From an uncultured Planctomycetaceae bacterium (GTDB lineage Bacteria > Planctomycetota > Planctomycetia > Pirellulales > Pirellulaceae), in the NCBI GenBank assembly GCA_903921945.1, contig CAIXSC010000120.1, positions 1 through 5,772 of the forward strand: a DNA stretch of 5,772 nucleotides. The letters run 5' to 3'. Below, piece after piece: positions 5,678 to 5,772 of this stretch. Within the stretch, counting starts at the first letter, position 1. Each line of letters starts with the position of its first letter. The notes under the pieces are model-generated. The model made no database searches. It was not told where the DNA came from and saw only the letters and a list, made by a program, of their open reading frames with translations. Position numbers and translations under genes: made by a program.

Positions 5678-5772
5678 GGTCAGGAAACAAAGAAAAAAGT
5701 ATGGAACGAAGCATGAAGATTGCGGCCGGCGACGCCAGAGAGGCCGGCGATGTGGATAAAGGCGGCGACGTG
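5678..5772 (-). other. Upstream region of the DUF1559 gene
   Basis: This is noncoding as far as I can tell. Just upstream of the ribosome site is a T-rich stretch on the minus strand with a run of six T (5698-5693). Further upstream the 9-bp word GGCCGGCGA occurs twice on the plus strand (5724-5732 and 5742-5750). I find no good -35/-10 pair, although the promoter should lie here or beyond the right edge. Confidence 0.4.

Noticed and set aside
5724..5750. Repeated word GGCCGGCGA, considered as a regulator site or terminator stem.
   Set aside because: The possible stem is only GCCGGC with a 12-nt loop, the word is common in such GC-rich DNA, and the T-run lies too far away for an intrinsic terminator.

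Overview
The window reads as a piece of a planctomycete chromosome (phylum Planctomycetota, possibly Pirellulales-like; the rank below phylum is a guess). The clues are GC-rich DNA, a DUF1559 pseudopilin-like protein with the prepilin N-terminus and the C-terminal H-x9-DG motif, a CRTAC1-family FG-GAP protein, and a small secreted protein with the CGDYL and PCxGPxC motifs that I recall from planctomycete hypothetical proteins. All five genes I can support lie on the minus strand, so the biological order runs from the right end of the window to the left.

Right part (5772 to 4326): a DUF1559 protein (5664-4663) is followed after 66 nt by a small proline-rich lipoprotein (4596-4417). A weak hairpin with a T-rich tail sits between them. 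The unit ends in a structured 3' region and a perfect 30-bp palindrome (4326-4355) that looks like an intrinsic terminator. Pseudopilin-like protein plus short lipoprotein is a familiar planctomycete pairing of unknown function.

Middle (4340 to 3496): a near-consensus sigma70-type promoter (TTGACG, 17 nt, TATAGT on the minus strand) starts inside the palindrome, so terminator and next promoter physically overlap. It faces a 203-aa predicted secreted protein (4250-3639). The stop codon of that gene lies in the loop of a 9-bp hairpin. A 143-bp spacer with no gene follows.

Left part (3495 to 1): a 992-aa membrane cytochrome combines five predicted transmembrane helices, five CxxCH heme sites, a beta-rich domain and a TPR tail. 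It overlaps by 17 nt the start of a membrane-anchored CRTAC1-like protein that runs off the left edge. The overlap suggests the two are made together and may form a periplasmic complex. Four histidines in the membrane part are placed as expected for two b-type hemes, so the cytochrome may carry electrons from the quinone pool to periplasmic c-hemes. The electron acceptor and physiological role cannot be read from the sequence. No RNA gene, CRISPR array, insertion sequence or attachment site was seen.
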